DNA of 54,441 nucleotides from Lachnospiraceae bacterium (GTDB lineage: Bacteria; Bacillota; Clostridia; Lachnospirales; Lachnospiraceae). Below the pieces are notes generated by a model. It was not told where the DNA came from, did no database searches, and was given only the letters and a program-made list of their open reading frames with translations. The DNA lies in assembly GCA_017463225.1 (NCBI GenBank), contig JAFTPO010000052.1, forward strand, positions 1 through 54,441, given 5' to 3'. Shown here piece by piece: positions 8,104 through 16,858 of this stretch (its first letter is position 1; every line of letters starts with the position of its first letter). Made by a program: the position numbers and the translations under genes.

Positions 8104-9318
8104 ATGAAATCTTTTTTCACGCTGGTTTTATCAGCAATACTTACATTGAATATAAGCTGTTTAAGTTTATTTCAAAACATTAGTAGTTTTTATCTTAACA
8201 CATCTATGGTTGATGAATTATCATCAGAGGTAGATCTTGGTATTACATCTAAATCTGCAATTCTTATAGAGGCAGAGACAGGAAGGGTTTTGTATGAAAA
8301 AAATTCTGATGAAAGATTAAAACCAGCCTCTGTTACAAAAGTAATGACATTGCTTCTTATTTACGACGCAATTAAATCAGGAGCTATCACATTAGAAGAT
8401 ACTGTTATAATTAGCGAGCATGCAGCATCTATGGGAGGTTCTCAATGCTTTTTTGAAGCTGGGGAAGAACAAAAGGTTATGGATATGCTTAAATGTATCG
8501 AGGTTTCATCCGGAAACGATGCAGCGGTAGCAATGGGAGAACATTTGGCTGGCTCTGAACCAGAGTTTGTGAAGCAGATGAATGAAAAAGCATATGAGCT
8601 TGGAATGGAAAATACAAATTTTGTAAATGCATGTGGTTTAGATGATGAAAATCACTACACCAGTGCAAGAGATATAGGTATAATGTCCCGAGAGCTTATT
8701 ACAAAGCATCCTGAGATATTTGAAATTTCTACCATATGGATGGATTACATAACTCATAAAACATCTAAGGGTGAATCCAGATTTGATTTGGCTAATACAA
8801 ATAAATTTTTAAGACAATACACAGGGGCAAATGGACTTAAGACCGGGTATACAAGTGAGGCAGGGTACTGTATATCTGCTACAGCCACACGTGATGATAT
8901 AACTTTAATAGCTGTTATTATGGGAGCGGAAACAAAGGAGATAAGAAATTCTGAGGCAGGCAAGCTTCTTGATTATGGTTTTTCAAAATGTAAGATTTAT
9001 ACTGATTCACAGGTTGTTGATAATTCTTATAAGATTAAAATAATGGATGGTGTTATGGAATATACATACCCACTAGAGATTAAAGAACATAAAATATCCA
9101 TGCTGGATGGTAATATAGATGATATTAAAAAAGAGATATGTGTTTACGATGATTTAAAGGCACCTATTAGGCAAGGCGATGAGATTGGTGTTGTGAAATA
9201 CAGTATTAATGGTGAAGTGATTGAGGAGATAAAAATGTATTCAGCTATTGATATAGCAAAAAAATCGTATAGATTAAGTATTAGGGATTTATGTAACTAT
9301 TTTTTTGTGGTAGAATAG
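8104..9318 (+). CDS. D-alanyl-D-alanine carboxypeptidase (peptidase family S11), second copy
   Basis: This is an extracytoplasmic S11 carboxypeptidase that removes terminal D-Ala from peptidoglycan pentapeptides. From the start chosen here, residues 1-25 form a signal peptide (FFTLVLSAILTLNISC). The catalytic motifs are S76-V-T-K79, SGN in EVSSGNDAAVAMGEH, and KTG in NGLKTGYTSEAGYC. The C-terminal part is the usual beta domain, ending in a possible amphipathic anchor (SIRDLCNYFFVV). ATG 8104 is preferred because AGGAG at 8094-8098 precedes it by 5 bases; the upstream in-frame ATG 8083 has no ribosome site. A TATAAT at 8071-8076 may be the -10 box, without a clear -35. It shares domain order with the carboxypeptidase at 2.4 kb. 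Confidence 0.93.
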   Translation: MKSFFTLVLSAILTLNISCLSLFQNISSFYLNTSMVDELSSEVDLGITSKSAILIEAETGRVLYEKNSDERLKPASVTKVMTLLLIYDAIKSGAITLEDTVIISEHAASMGGSQCFFEAGEEQKVMDMLKCIEVSSGNDAAVAMGEHLAGSEPEFVKQMNEKAYELGMENTNFVNACGLDDENHYTSARDIGIMSRELITKHPEIFEISTIWMDYITHKTSKGESRFDLANTNKFLRQYTGANGLKTGYTSEAGYCISATATRDDITLIAVIMGAETKEIRNSEAGKLLDYGFSKCKIYTDSQVVDNSYKIKIMDGVMEYTYPLEIKEHKISMLDGNIDDIKKEICVYDDLKAPIRQGDEIGVVKYSINGEVIEEIKMYSAIDIAKKSYRLSIRDLCNYFFVVE

Positions 9319-9352
9319 TTAGGCTGATATTTTGAAAGGACGAAATCATTAT

Positions 9353-10228
9353 ATGAGGATTATTGAGATACTATGCACTTTATTACTAATACTCTTGATA
9401 ATAGTATTTTTAGAAAGTGCCAGGGAGATAAGAAAATTAAATATAACCAGATATAGCTTGTCTCTAAAGAAGCTTCCTAAAGAGTTTAATGGCTATAAAA
9501 CCATCATTATGGCGGATCTTCACAATTCATTTTATAACATTGACAGAATAATTGAAGTCATAAAGAACGAAAAACCCAATGGCGTTATTGTGGCCGGTGA
9601 TATGCTTGTGTATAGAGATAATCAGCAGGAGAATAATGTTAAATCCCTTCAAATTCTAGCTGAAATATCAAAATATGCAGATGTGTATTATGCACCTGGT
9701 AATCATGAAATGGGATATATGACAAAAAAACCTGAGGAATGGCTGATATATGAAAAGCAGCTACTGGAATATAGAGATGACAATCTATATTTTCTCGATA
9801 ATAAGTTTATAGAATTAACCAGAGGAAATTCTAATATAAGAATATATGGTTTACATCTAACAGATGGATATTATAAACGTTTTATAGGAAAAGAACTAAG
9901 CAAGCAACAAATGGATACACTATTAGGGGAATGTAGGGGAGAATGTTTAAATATTCTTATTGCACATAACCCGGATTATTTTGAGAAATACTGTGAATGG
10001 GGAGCAGATGTTGTCATTAGTGGTCATAACCATGGAGGTCTGATGAGATTACCCCTATTGGGGGGTGTAATATCACCTAGATTACGTATTTTCCCAAAGT
10101 ATGATTATGGTTTATTTTATAACAATGATAAAGCCATGGTTTTATCTGGTGGATTAGGCGCACATTCCTTGAAAATCAGGGTTAATAACAAGCCTGAACT
10201 GGTGGTTTTGGAGTTATCGAATAAATAA
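9353..10228 (+). CDS. Membrane-anchored calcineurin-like metallophosphoesterase (YkuE/YaeI type)
   Basis: The protein has an N-terminal membrane anchor (about residues 2-22) and a metallophosphoesterase domain with the standard metal-binding motifs in order: MADLHN (variant of D-x-H), VAGDM, PGNHEM and SGHNHGG. Members of this family are membrane-bound phosphoesterases; YkuE has been linked to cell-wall or lipid phosphates, but the substrate here is unknown. The gene follows the carboxypeptidase closely, so it probably shares its transcript. I choose ATG 9353; the ribosome site GAAAGGA is about 12 bases upstream, somewhat far. The alternative TTG 9332 overlaps that site. Confidence 0.85.
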   Translation: MRIIEILCTLLLILLIIVFLESAREIRKLNITRYSLSLKKLPKEFNGYKTIIMADLHNSFYNIDRIIEVIKNEKPNGVIVAGDMLVYRDNQQENNVKSLQILAEISKYADVYYAPGNHEMGYMTKKPEEWLIYEKQLLEYRDDNLYFLDNKFIELTRGNSNIRIYGLHLTDGYYKRFIGKELSKQQMDTLLGECRGECLNILIAHNPDYFEKYCEWGADVVISGHNHGGLMRLPLLGGVISPRLRIFPKYDYGLFYNNDKAMVLSGGLGAHSLKIRVNNKPELVVLELSNK

Positions 10229-10250
10229 AAAAGAAATATTAGCATAATAA

Positions 10251-10311
10251 TGTAAAGATTTTACAAACTTAAGTTTAAAATATTGAAATTATTTATAATT
10301 TAATATATTAT
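10251..10311 (+). promoter_or_regulatory. Promoter region of the L,D-transpeptidase gene with two upstream palindromes
   Basis: TTGAAA (10283-10288) and TATTAT (10306-10311) are 17 bases apart and match a housekeeping promoter. Directly upstream are TGTAAA-GAT-TTTACA (10251-10265) and the 12-base palindrome AAACTTAAGTTT (10265-10276). Either could be a protein-binding site or, for the first, a weak hairpin after the upstream gene. Confidence 0.45.
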
Positions 10312-10345
10312 ATCAAAGATTATAATTATATGTGAGGATAAAGTC

Positions 10346-12100
10346 ATGAGTGATAAAACACAACAGGAAAAATTTAATGATATTCCTAATACTAACGACA
10401 AAAACGAAGAAGAAATTGTATTAAAAATAGAATTTGATGATGAACCGGAGATTAAAGCTGTAGACAAGAATCAATTGGATGTAATTGATGATGTAGTTGA
10501 TACTAAAGATACCAAAAAAGATATTGTAATAGATTTAGATGATACTATTGAAAGTAGTACCACTAAATCTACTATAGAATTTACAGAGAATACAGAAAAG
10601 AATCAAACTACAGAGAATACTGATGATCAGGATAATAATGAAAATGATATCCCATTTATTGATCCATCAGTTTATACCTATAAGAAAAAGAAGAGTGTAA
10701 AAAAATATGTTATTGCCGGAATTGTAGGTTTACTTGCTGTTTTCTATTTTTCAGGCGTGCTTTACTTTAATCTTCATTTTGGTACATATACAACAATTAA
10801 TGGATATAATGTATCCGGATATACCATAGATGAGGTAGAGCAGCTAATAATCAAAGATTTGAATGCCTATGAGGTTACTATAAGATTTAAGAACGGTGAA
10901 GAAAAAATTAGTAATGGTGATGGTAGCCTTAATATTAACACCTCAGCCTCAGTTAAGCATATTAAGTCCCAGACTAATCCATTTCTTTGGTTTATAGGTT
11001 TGAATGAAGAGAAGGACTATACGCTTGAATTTGTTGTTGAGTATGACAAAGAGTCTATGAAGTCATATTTATCACAGTCTCCATTTATGGATGAATCAAA
11101 GATGATTGATTCCACAGATGCTAAGGTTGTTATGGAAGAAGGTAAGGTTTTGGTTGTTCCTGATGTTACCGGAACCAGACTTGATAAGGAAAAGGTTTAC
11201 GAAACTGTTTTTAACACTCTTGATAATGGAGATATTATTGTTTCTCTTGAGGAGAGTGATTGTTATATCCCGGCAAATATAACTGTAGATTCTGAAATCA
11301 TTCAGAAAAGTGCTGAAAATGCGGAAGCATTTTTATCCATAGAAGCAAATTATGATTTCCTGGGAAATATTTATACAATACCTAAGGAAGACCTTTGTAG
11401 CATGGGATATCTTGCAGAGGATGGTACTGTAAAGCTTAGCAAGACCAATATAGAGATGTACGCAAGAGATTTTGCTGAGAAATATACTACTGTAGATAAA
11501 AAGAGAAAATTTAGAACTCATGATGGAAAGCTTATATATATTCAGGGTGAAGATGGCTATGGTTGGGAATTAGATCCTGAGCAGGAGGCTATAGAACTTT
11601 ACGATTATATGTGCAAGATGGAAAGCTTTACTAAAAAGCCTGCAACTATACAGGAAGGTTATGCGTTTTGGGAGCTTAATGATATAGGCGGAAGTTATGT
11701 TGAAGTAGATTTGGCAGATCAAAGAGTGTATGTATATCAGGACGGTCTTAGAATATATGAGACACCTTGCGTTTCAGGATATCCGGATTGGTTACACAAT
11801 ACTCCTGCAGGTCTATATGATATTACATATAAAGATACATATGTAAAGCTTAGAGGTGAGGATTATGAATCTCCAGTTACTTATTGGATGCCATTTAATG
11901 GAGATATAGGACTTCACGATGCTACATGGAGGACAGAGGATAATTACACTCCTGATAGATATACATGGGATGGTTCCCATGGCTGTGTAAACTTACCTTT
12001 TGCTGCTGCTGCAAGAATTTATGAGCTTGTTGAAGCAGGTTCACCGGTAGTTTGCTACTGGGATGATGAGGTTGAGTATGTGCCTGCTGATGAGCAATAA
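10346..12100 (+). CDS. L,D-transpeptidase with peptidoglycan-binding domain
   Basis: This 584-residue protein makes 3-3 cross-links or anchors partners in peptidoglycan. An acidic, Asp/Thr/Asn-rich cytoplasmic tail of about 110 residues is followed by a basic patch (YKKKKSVKKY) and one membrane helix (about 118-140), so the bulk lies outside the cell. The middle ~300 residues fit the repeated PG_binding_4 module seen upstream of YkuD domains in clostridia. The C-terminal YkuD catalytic domain has the motif HDATWR...SHGCVNLP; the cysteine of HGCVN is the nucleophile. The ATG follows GAGGATAA. A promoter lies just upstream, and metH follows after 21 bases, so some transcripts may run on into it. 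Confidence 0.9.
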   Translation: MSDKTQQEKFNDIPNTNDKNEEEIVLKIEFDDEPEIKAVDKNQLDVIDDVVDTKDTKKDIVIDLDDTIESSTTKSTIEFTENTEKNQTTENTDDQDNNENDIPFIDPSVYTYKKKKSVKKYVIAGIVGLLAVFYFSGVLYFNLHFGTYTTINGYNVSGYTIDEVEQLIIKDLNAYEVTIRFKNGEEKISNGDGSLNINTSASVKHIKSQTNPFLWFIGLNEEKDYTLEFVVEYDKESMKSYLSQSPFMDESKMIDSTDAKVVMEEGKVLVVPDVTGTRLDKEKVYETVFNTLDNGDIIVSLEESDCYIPANITVDSEIIQKSAENAEAFLSIEANYDFLGNIYTIPKEDLCSMGYLAEDGTVKLSKTNIEMYARDFAEKYTTVDKKRKFRTHDGKLIYIQGEDGYGWELDPEQEAIELYDYMCKMESFTKKPATIQEGYAFWELNDIGGSYVEVDLADQRVYVYQDGLRIYETPCVSGYPDWLHNTPAGLYDITYKDTYVKLRGEDYESPVTYWMPFNGDIGLHDATWRTEDNYTPDRYTWDGSHGCVNLPFAAAARIYELVEAGSPVVCYWDDEVEYVPADEQ

Positions 12101-12121
12101 TATATATTTTGAGGATGGTTT

Positions 12122-14539
12122 ATGGATAAAGTATTATTTAATAGATTGTTTAGTGATAGAGTAGTGATGCTTGACGGAGCAACTGGTAGTAATCTTATTG
12201 CCTGTGGTATGCCTGTTGGTGTTTCTACTGAAAAGTGGATAATAGACAATCCTAAACATCTAATTAAATTACAAAGAGAATATATAAGGTCTGGAAGTAA
12301 TATTTTACTTGCACCAACCTTTACAGCTAATAGAATTAAGCTTGCAGAATATGGTTTACAGGATAAGGTAGAAGAAATTAACACAAAGCTTGTCGCATTA
12401 TCCAAAGAAGCTGTAGCCTTAGAAGGACATAGAGGATATGTTGCCGGAGATATGACTATGACCGGCAGACAGCTTAAGCCTATAGGAGATCTTGAATTAG
12501 AAGAGCTTATAGATGTATACAAGGAACAAGCAAATGCTCTAGTTAATGCCGGTGTAGATCTTTTTATAGTTGAAACTATGATGAGTCTAAGCGAGGCAAG
12601 GGCAGCTGTCTTAGCAATTAAAGAAGTTTGTGACCTTCCTATAATGGTTAGCCTAACCTTTAATGAGGACGGGAAAACCTTATTTGGCTCTACACCAGAG
12701 GCTGCTGTAGTTGTATTACAATCTATTGGAGCTGATGCTGTTGGTGTTAATTGCTCTACAGGACCAAAAGAGATGAAGAGTATAATCAGGAAAATGCTTG
12801 ATTATGCAAAGGTTCCAGTATTTGCAAAGCCTAATAATGGAAAGCCTGAGTTAATAGATGGTGAAACTACATATCGCATGACTCCTGAGGAATTTGCTGA
12901 ATTAGCAAGAGATATAGTCGACCTAGGTGTAGGTGCAATTGGTGGATGCTGTGGTACTACACCTAAGCATATAGCTGCATTAAGATCACTTATTAGAGGT
13001 TGTACTGTTATCCCACCAAAGCCTAAATATAAAAGAGTATTAAGCAGTGAAAGTAAGGCAGTAAATATAGAATTAGACCAATGCTTTATGGTAATTGGTG
13101 AAAGAATCAATCCTACCGGTAAAAAGAAGTTACAGGAAGAACTTAAAAACGGTTCTCTTAATTTAGCCTTAAAGATGGCAGAAGAGCAGACTGAAAATGG
13201 AGCTAGTATATTAGATATCAATATGGGAATGAATGGTATAGATGAAGCTCAGATGATGGAAAATATACTATATGAGCTTCCTGCAGTTACAGATTTACCA
13301 CTATCTATTGATTCAAGTTATATAGAAGTTATTGAGAGAGCCCTTAGATTATATCCTGGTCGTGCTTTAATAAACTCTATATCTCTTGAGGAAAAGAAAT
13401 GCAGACCTCTTATGAGAATAGCTGCAAAATACGGTGCGATGTGTATATTGTTACCTTTGTCAGATAAAGGATTGCCAGAGAATTTGCAGGAAAAGAAGGA
13501 TATTATAAACAGACTTCTTGAAATAGCTGCTGAGGAAGGTGTTCAGCGAGATAGTATTATAATAGATGGTTTGGTTACAACAGTAGGAGCCAATAAGCTT
13601 GCTGCCTTAGAAACATTAGAAACAATACGATACTGTAAAGAGGAACTAGAGCTTCCAACTGTTTGTGGACTATCAAATATTTCTTTTGGATTACCTGAAA
13701 GAATTAATGTAAATACAGCATTTCTTACTATGGCTATTGCAAATGGACTTACTATGGCTATTTGTAATCCTGACCAGGCTACACTTATGAATGCAGCACT
13801 TGCCTCAGATTTGTTGCTTGCTAAGGAATCTTCAGATAACCGTTATGTTGAAAATGTTGTTTCGGTGGTTTCTTCTCATACCGAGGTTAAAAATAAAGAA
13901 CAAGGGTTAGATGATGGTTCGGCAATATATAGGGATGTTGTAAAAGGAAATAAAAATGATATAGAAGCTCATATTAAAGTAGAGCTTGATAAGGGTACTA
14001 ACCCGCAGGATATTATTGATAATGAGCTTATACCTGCAGTTACAAAGGTCGGTCAGCTGTTTGAGGAGAAAAAGTATTTTCTTCCACAGCTAATAGCCGG
14101 TGCAACAGCTATGGATAAGGCTGTAACATACCTGACACCATATCTTAAGGTTAATGATAACGATGAGCCAAAGGGAACTGTGGTGATGGCTACTGTCGAA
14201 GGTGATATCCATGATATAGGGAAAAATCTTGTGGTACTTATGTTAAAGAATTATGGTTACAAGGTTATAGATTTGGGCAAAGACGTTAAGAAGGATACAA
14301 TAATAGATGTTGCCATTAAAGAGAAAGCTGATATTATTGGTTTATCGGCATTAATGACAACAACTATGATGCGTATGAAGGATGTCTGCCAGGAAGTTCG
14401 TGATAGAAAGCTTCCTTTTAAGATTATTGTAGGTGGAGCTGTTGTTTCACAGAACTTTGCCGATGAGATTGGTGCTCATGGATATTCTGAGGATGCTAAT
14501 GAAGCAGTCAAAGTAGTGAATAATTTATTGTCAAAATAG
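12122..14539 (+). CDS. metH: Cobalamin-dependent methionine synthase lacking the reactivation domain
   Basis: This enzyme transfers a methyl group from methyltetrahydrofolate via cobalamin to homocysteine. Domains in order: homocysteine/zinc domain (about 1-300; zinc cysteines C211, C276 and C277 in VNCSTGP and GGCCGTTP), pterin-binding domain (about 315-575), B12 cap domain (about 590-680) and B12-binding domain (about 680-805) with D695-x-H697-x-x-G700, where His697 is the lower cobalt ligand. The protein ends after the B12 domain at 805 residues. The C-terminal AdoMet-binding domain that rescues oxidised cobalamin in the ~1,230-residue E. coli enzyme is absent, as is common in clostridia. 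A separate activator must exist; the ATPase at 33.4 kb is a candidate. There is no room for a SAM riboswitch in the 21-base gap upstream. Confidence 0.95.
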   Translation: MDKVLFNRLFSDRVVMLDGATGSNLIACGMPVGVSTEKWIIDNPKHLIKLQREYIRSGSNILLAPTFTANRIKLAEYGLQDKVEEINTKLVALSKEAVALEGHRGYVAGDMTMTGRQLKPIGDLELEELIDVYKEQANALVNAGVDLFIVETMMSLSEARAAVLAIKEVCDLPIMVSLTFNEDGKTLFGSTPEAAVVVLQSIGADAVGVNCSTGPKEMKSIIRKMLDYAKVPVFAKPNNGKPELIDGETTYRMTPEEFAELARDIVDLGVGAIGGCCGTTPKHIAALRSLIRGCTVIPPKPKYKRVLSSESKAVNIELDQCFMVIGERINPTGKKKLQEELKNGSLNLALKMAEEQTENGASILDINMGMNGIDEAQMMENILYELPAVTDLPLSIDSSYIEVIERALRLYPGRALINSISLEEKKCRPLMRIAAKYGAMCILLPLSDKGLPENLQEKKDIINRLLEIAAEEGVQRDSIIIDGLVTTVGANKLAALETLETIRYCKEELELPTVCGLSNISFGLPERINVNTAFLTMAIANGLTMAICNPDQATLMNAALASDLLLAKESSDNRYVENVVSVVSSHTEVKNKEQGLDDGSAIYRDVVKGNKNDIEAHIKVELDKGTNPQDIIDNELIPAVTKVGQLFEEKKYFLPQLIAGATAMDKAVTYLTPYLKVNDNDEPKGTVVMATVEGDIHDIGKNLVVLMLKNYGYKVIDLGKDVKKDTIIDVAIKEKADIIGLSALMTTTMMRMKDVCQEVRDRKLPFKIIVGGAVVSQNFADEIGAHGYSEDANEAVKVVNNLLSK

Positions 14540-14554
14540 ACATAACACATTGAC

Positions 14555-14583
14555 TTGACATTAACACGTTAAAATATTAAAAT
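14555..14583 (+). promoter_or_regulatory. Promoter of ilvN with palindrome in the spacer
   Basis: TTGACA (14555-14560) and TAAAAT (14578-14583) are separated by 17 bases. The spacer opens with TTAACACGTTAA (14561-14572), a 5-2-5 inverted repeat, which is a candidate repressor site. Confidence 0.6.
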
Positions 14584-14630
14584 AAAAAATAGCGAATTTT
14601 TGAGATACATGTTGAAAGGTGGATACGATA

Positions 14631-15125
14631 ATGAAAAAGATGGTTTTATCATTATTGGTTGATAATACTTCCGGTGTTTTAAGTAGAGTTTCCGGAATGT
14701 TCAGCCGTAGAGGATATAATATTGACAGTTTAACAGTAGGTGTTACTGAGAACCCTCAGTACTCACGTATGACAGTTGCTGTCAGCGGAGATGACAGAAT
14801 ATTAAGCCAGATAAAGAAGCAGCTTCTTAAGCTTGAGGATGTTATATCTATTACAGAGCTTAAGGACGGTGAGTCTGTATGTAGAGAGCTTGTATTAGTT
14901 AAAATTAAGGCTTCTACTGATGAAAGACAGCAGATTATCTCTTTAGCTGATGTATTTAGAGCTAAGGTAGTTGATGTTTCTAAGGATTCTGTTATGTGCG
15001 AGATTACAGGTAACGTATCTAAGATAGAGGCATTTATCTCACTTCTTGATGGATTTACTATTGAGGAGATGGTTAGAACAGGTCTTACAGGTCTTACAAG
15101 AGGTCATATTAAGGCTGAGGATTAA
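14631..15125 (+). CDS. ilvN: Acetolactate synthase small (regulatory) subunit
   Basis: This is the regulatory subunit of acetohydroxyacid synthase, which commits pyruvate to valine, leucine and isoleucine synthesis and carries feedback inhibition by valine. The N-terminal ACT domain (LSLLVDNTSGVLSRVSGMFSRR, then YNIDSLTVG) and the C-terminal ACT-like half (FRAKVVDVSKDS) are typical, and the length of 164 residues is normal. ATG 14631 is chosen because GAAAGGTGG ends about 8 bases upstream; the in-frame GTG 14619 overlaps that site. The catalytic subunit ilvB is not adjacent and is not in the window. ilvC follows after 71 bases. The symbol could equally be ilvH. Confidence 0.93.
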   Translation: MKKMVLSLLVDNTSGVLSRVSGMFSRRGYNIDSLTVGVTENPQYSRMTVAVSGDDRILSQIKKQLLKLEDVISITELKDGESVCRELVLVKIKASTDERQQIISLADVFRAKVVDVSKDSVMCEITGNVSKIEAFISLLDGFTIEEMVRTGLTGLTRGHIKAED

Positions 15126-15184
15126 TTTAGTTAGTTAATTACTTACTGAAAAAGTAATGCTAATATATTATTTAAAGATTCTAG

Positions 15185-16216
<1,032 letters not shown>

Positions 16217-16235
16217 GATTAATAATTAATTACAT

Positions 16236-16274
16236 AAGAACCTGGACCTTAGAACGGGTCTAGGTTCTTTTTTT
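16236..16274 (+). terminator. Intrinsic terminator after ilvC
   Basis: A 13-bp stem (16236-16248 with 16257-16269, one G-T pair) is followed by a run of T. Confidence 0.93.
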
Positions 16275-16310
16275 AAAACATATTAATTTTTGTATTATGG
16301 AGGATATGGT

Positions 16311-16844
16311 ATGACCTGTCTTGAGGCACAATCAAATATTATGGCTTTTGTTGATAAAAAGCTTGATGATGACAAGATATCAGACTTTGTCCGTCATATG
16401 AAGCATTGTCCTAATTGTTCAGAAGAATTAGAGATATATTATACACTTATAGTTGGAATGAAACAGCTGGATAATAACGAAGAACTGTCTCATGATTTCA
16501 AAAAAGACTTGGATGATGAATTAACTAAACTTGATAACCGTGTTAAGAATGCAAAGAGATTTAAGCTTTCAACCTTTAGCGTTGTTTTTATTGCTGCTAT
16601 TATTGGATTCTTTTTCTTTTACTCCAGCACTCTTAATAAGGTGTACAATATTGAACAGAATATGATTAGGGAAGCACAGGGTGAATATTACTTTTATAAT
16701 CACCTTTCAAAATATATTGAAATATGTCATGATGATGTAATTGTTGAGGCTAAGGAAAGAAAAAAGCCTATAGAGAAGACCTTTTATCAAAAAGTACATT
16801 CCTATAACATTACACATCCTGTATGGACAGAAATAGAGTATTAG
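16311..16844 (+). CDS. Zinc-finger (anti-sigma-like) single-pass membrane protein of unknown function
   Basis: The N-terminus resembles the zf-HC2/ZAS zinc-binding fold of anti-sigma factors: C at residue 3, then H-M-K-H-C-P-N-C around residues 30-38. A cytoplasmic linker (about 40-90) is followed by one membrane helix (about 92-112, TFSVVFIAAIIGFFFFYSS) and an outside tail of about 60 residues. Such proteins usually hold an ECF sigma factor, but none is adjacent; polA follows after 14 bases. ATG 16311 is chosen because GGAGG at 16299-16303 is 7 bases upstream. The partner and function are unknown. It could be an orphan anti-sigma factor or a membrane sensor that has taken another role. Confidence 0.7.
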   Translation: MTCLEAQSNIMAFVDKKLDDDKISDFVRHMKHCPNCSEELEIYYTLIVGMKQLDNNEELSHDFKKDLDDELTKLDNRVKNAKRFKLSTFSVVFIAAIIGFFFFYSSTLNKVYNIEQNMIREAQGEYYFYNHLSKYIEICHDDVIVEAKERKKPIEKTFYQKVHSYNITHPVWTEIEY

Positions 16845-16858
16845 GAGGCATGTAGTCT

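Noticed and set aside
12101-12121. SAM or cobalamin riboswitch upstream of metH
   Set aside because: The gap is only 21 bases; neither motif can fit.
12055-12522. 155-residue minus-strand frame across the L,D-transpeptidase/metH junction
   Set aside because: It is antisense to two firm genes, low in complexity (Ser/Leu-rich) and has no ribosome site.
14584-14630. CodY box upstream of ilvN
   Set aside because: AATTTTTGAGA matches the consensus in one half only.
15138-15158. Hairpin between ilvN and ilvC as an attenuator
   Set aside because: A 7-bp A-T-rich stem without a T-run or competing stem; not convincing.
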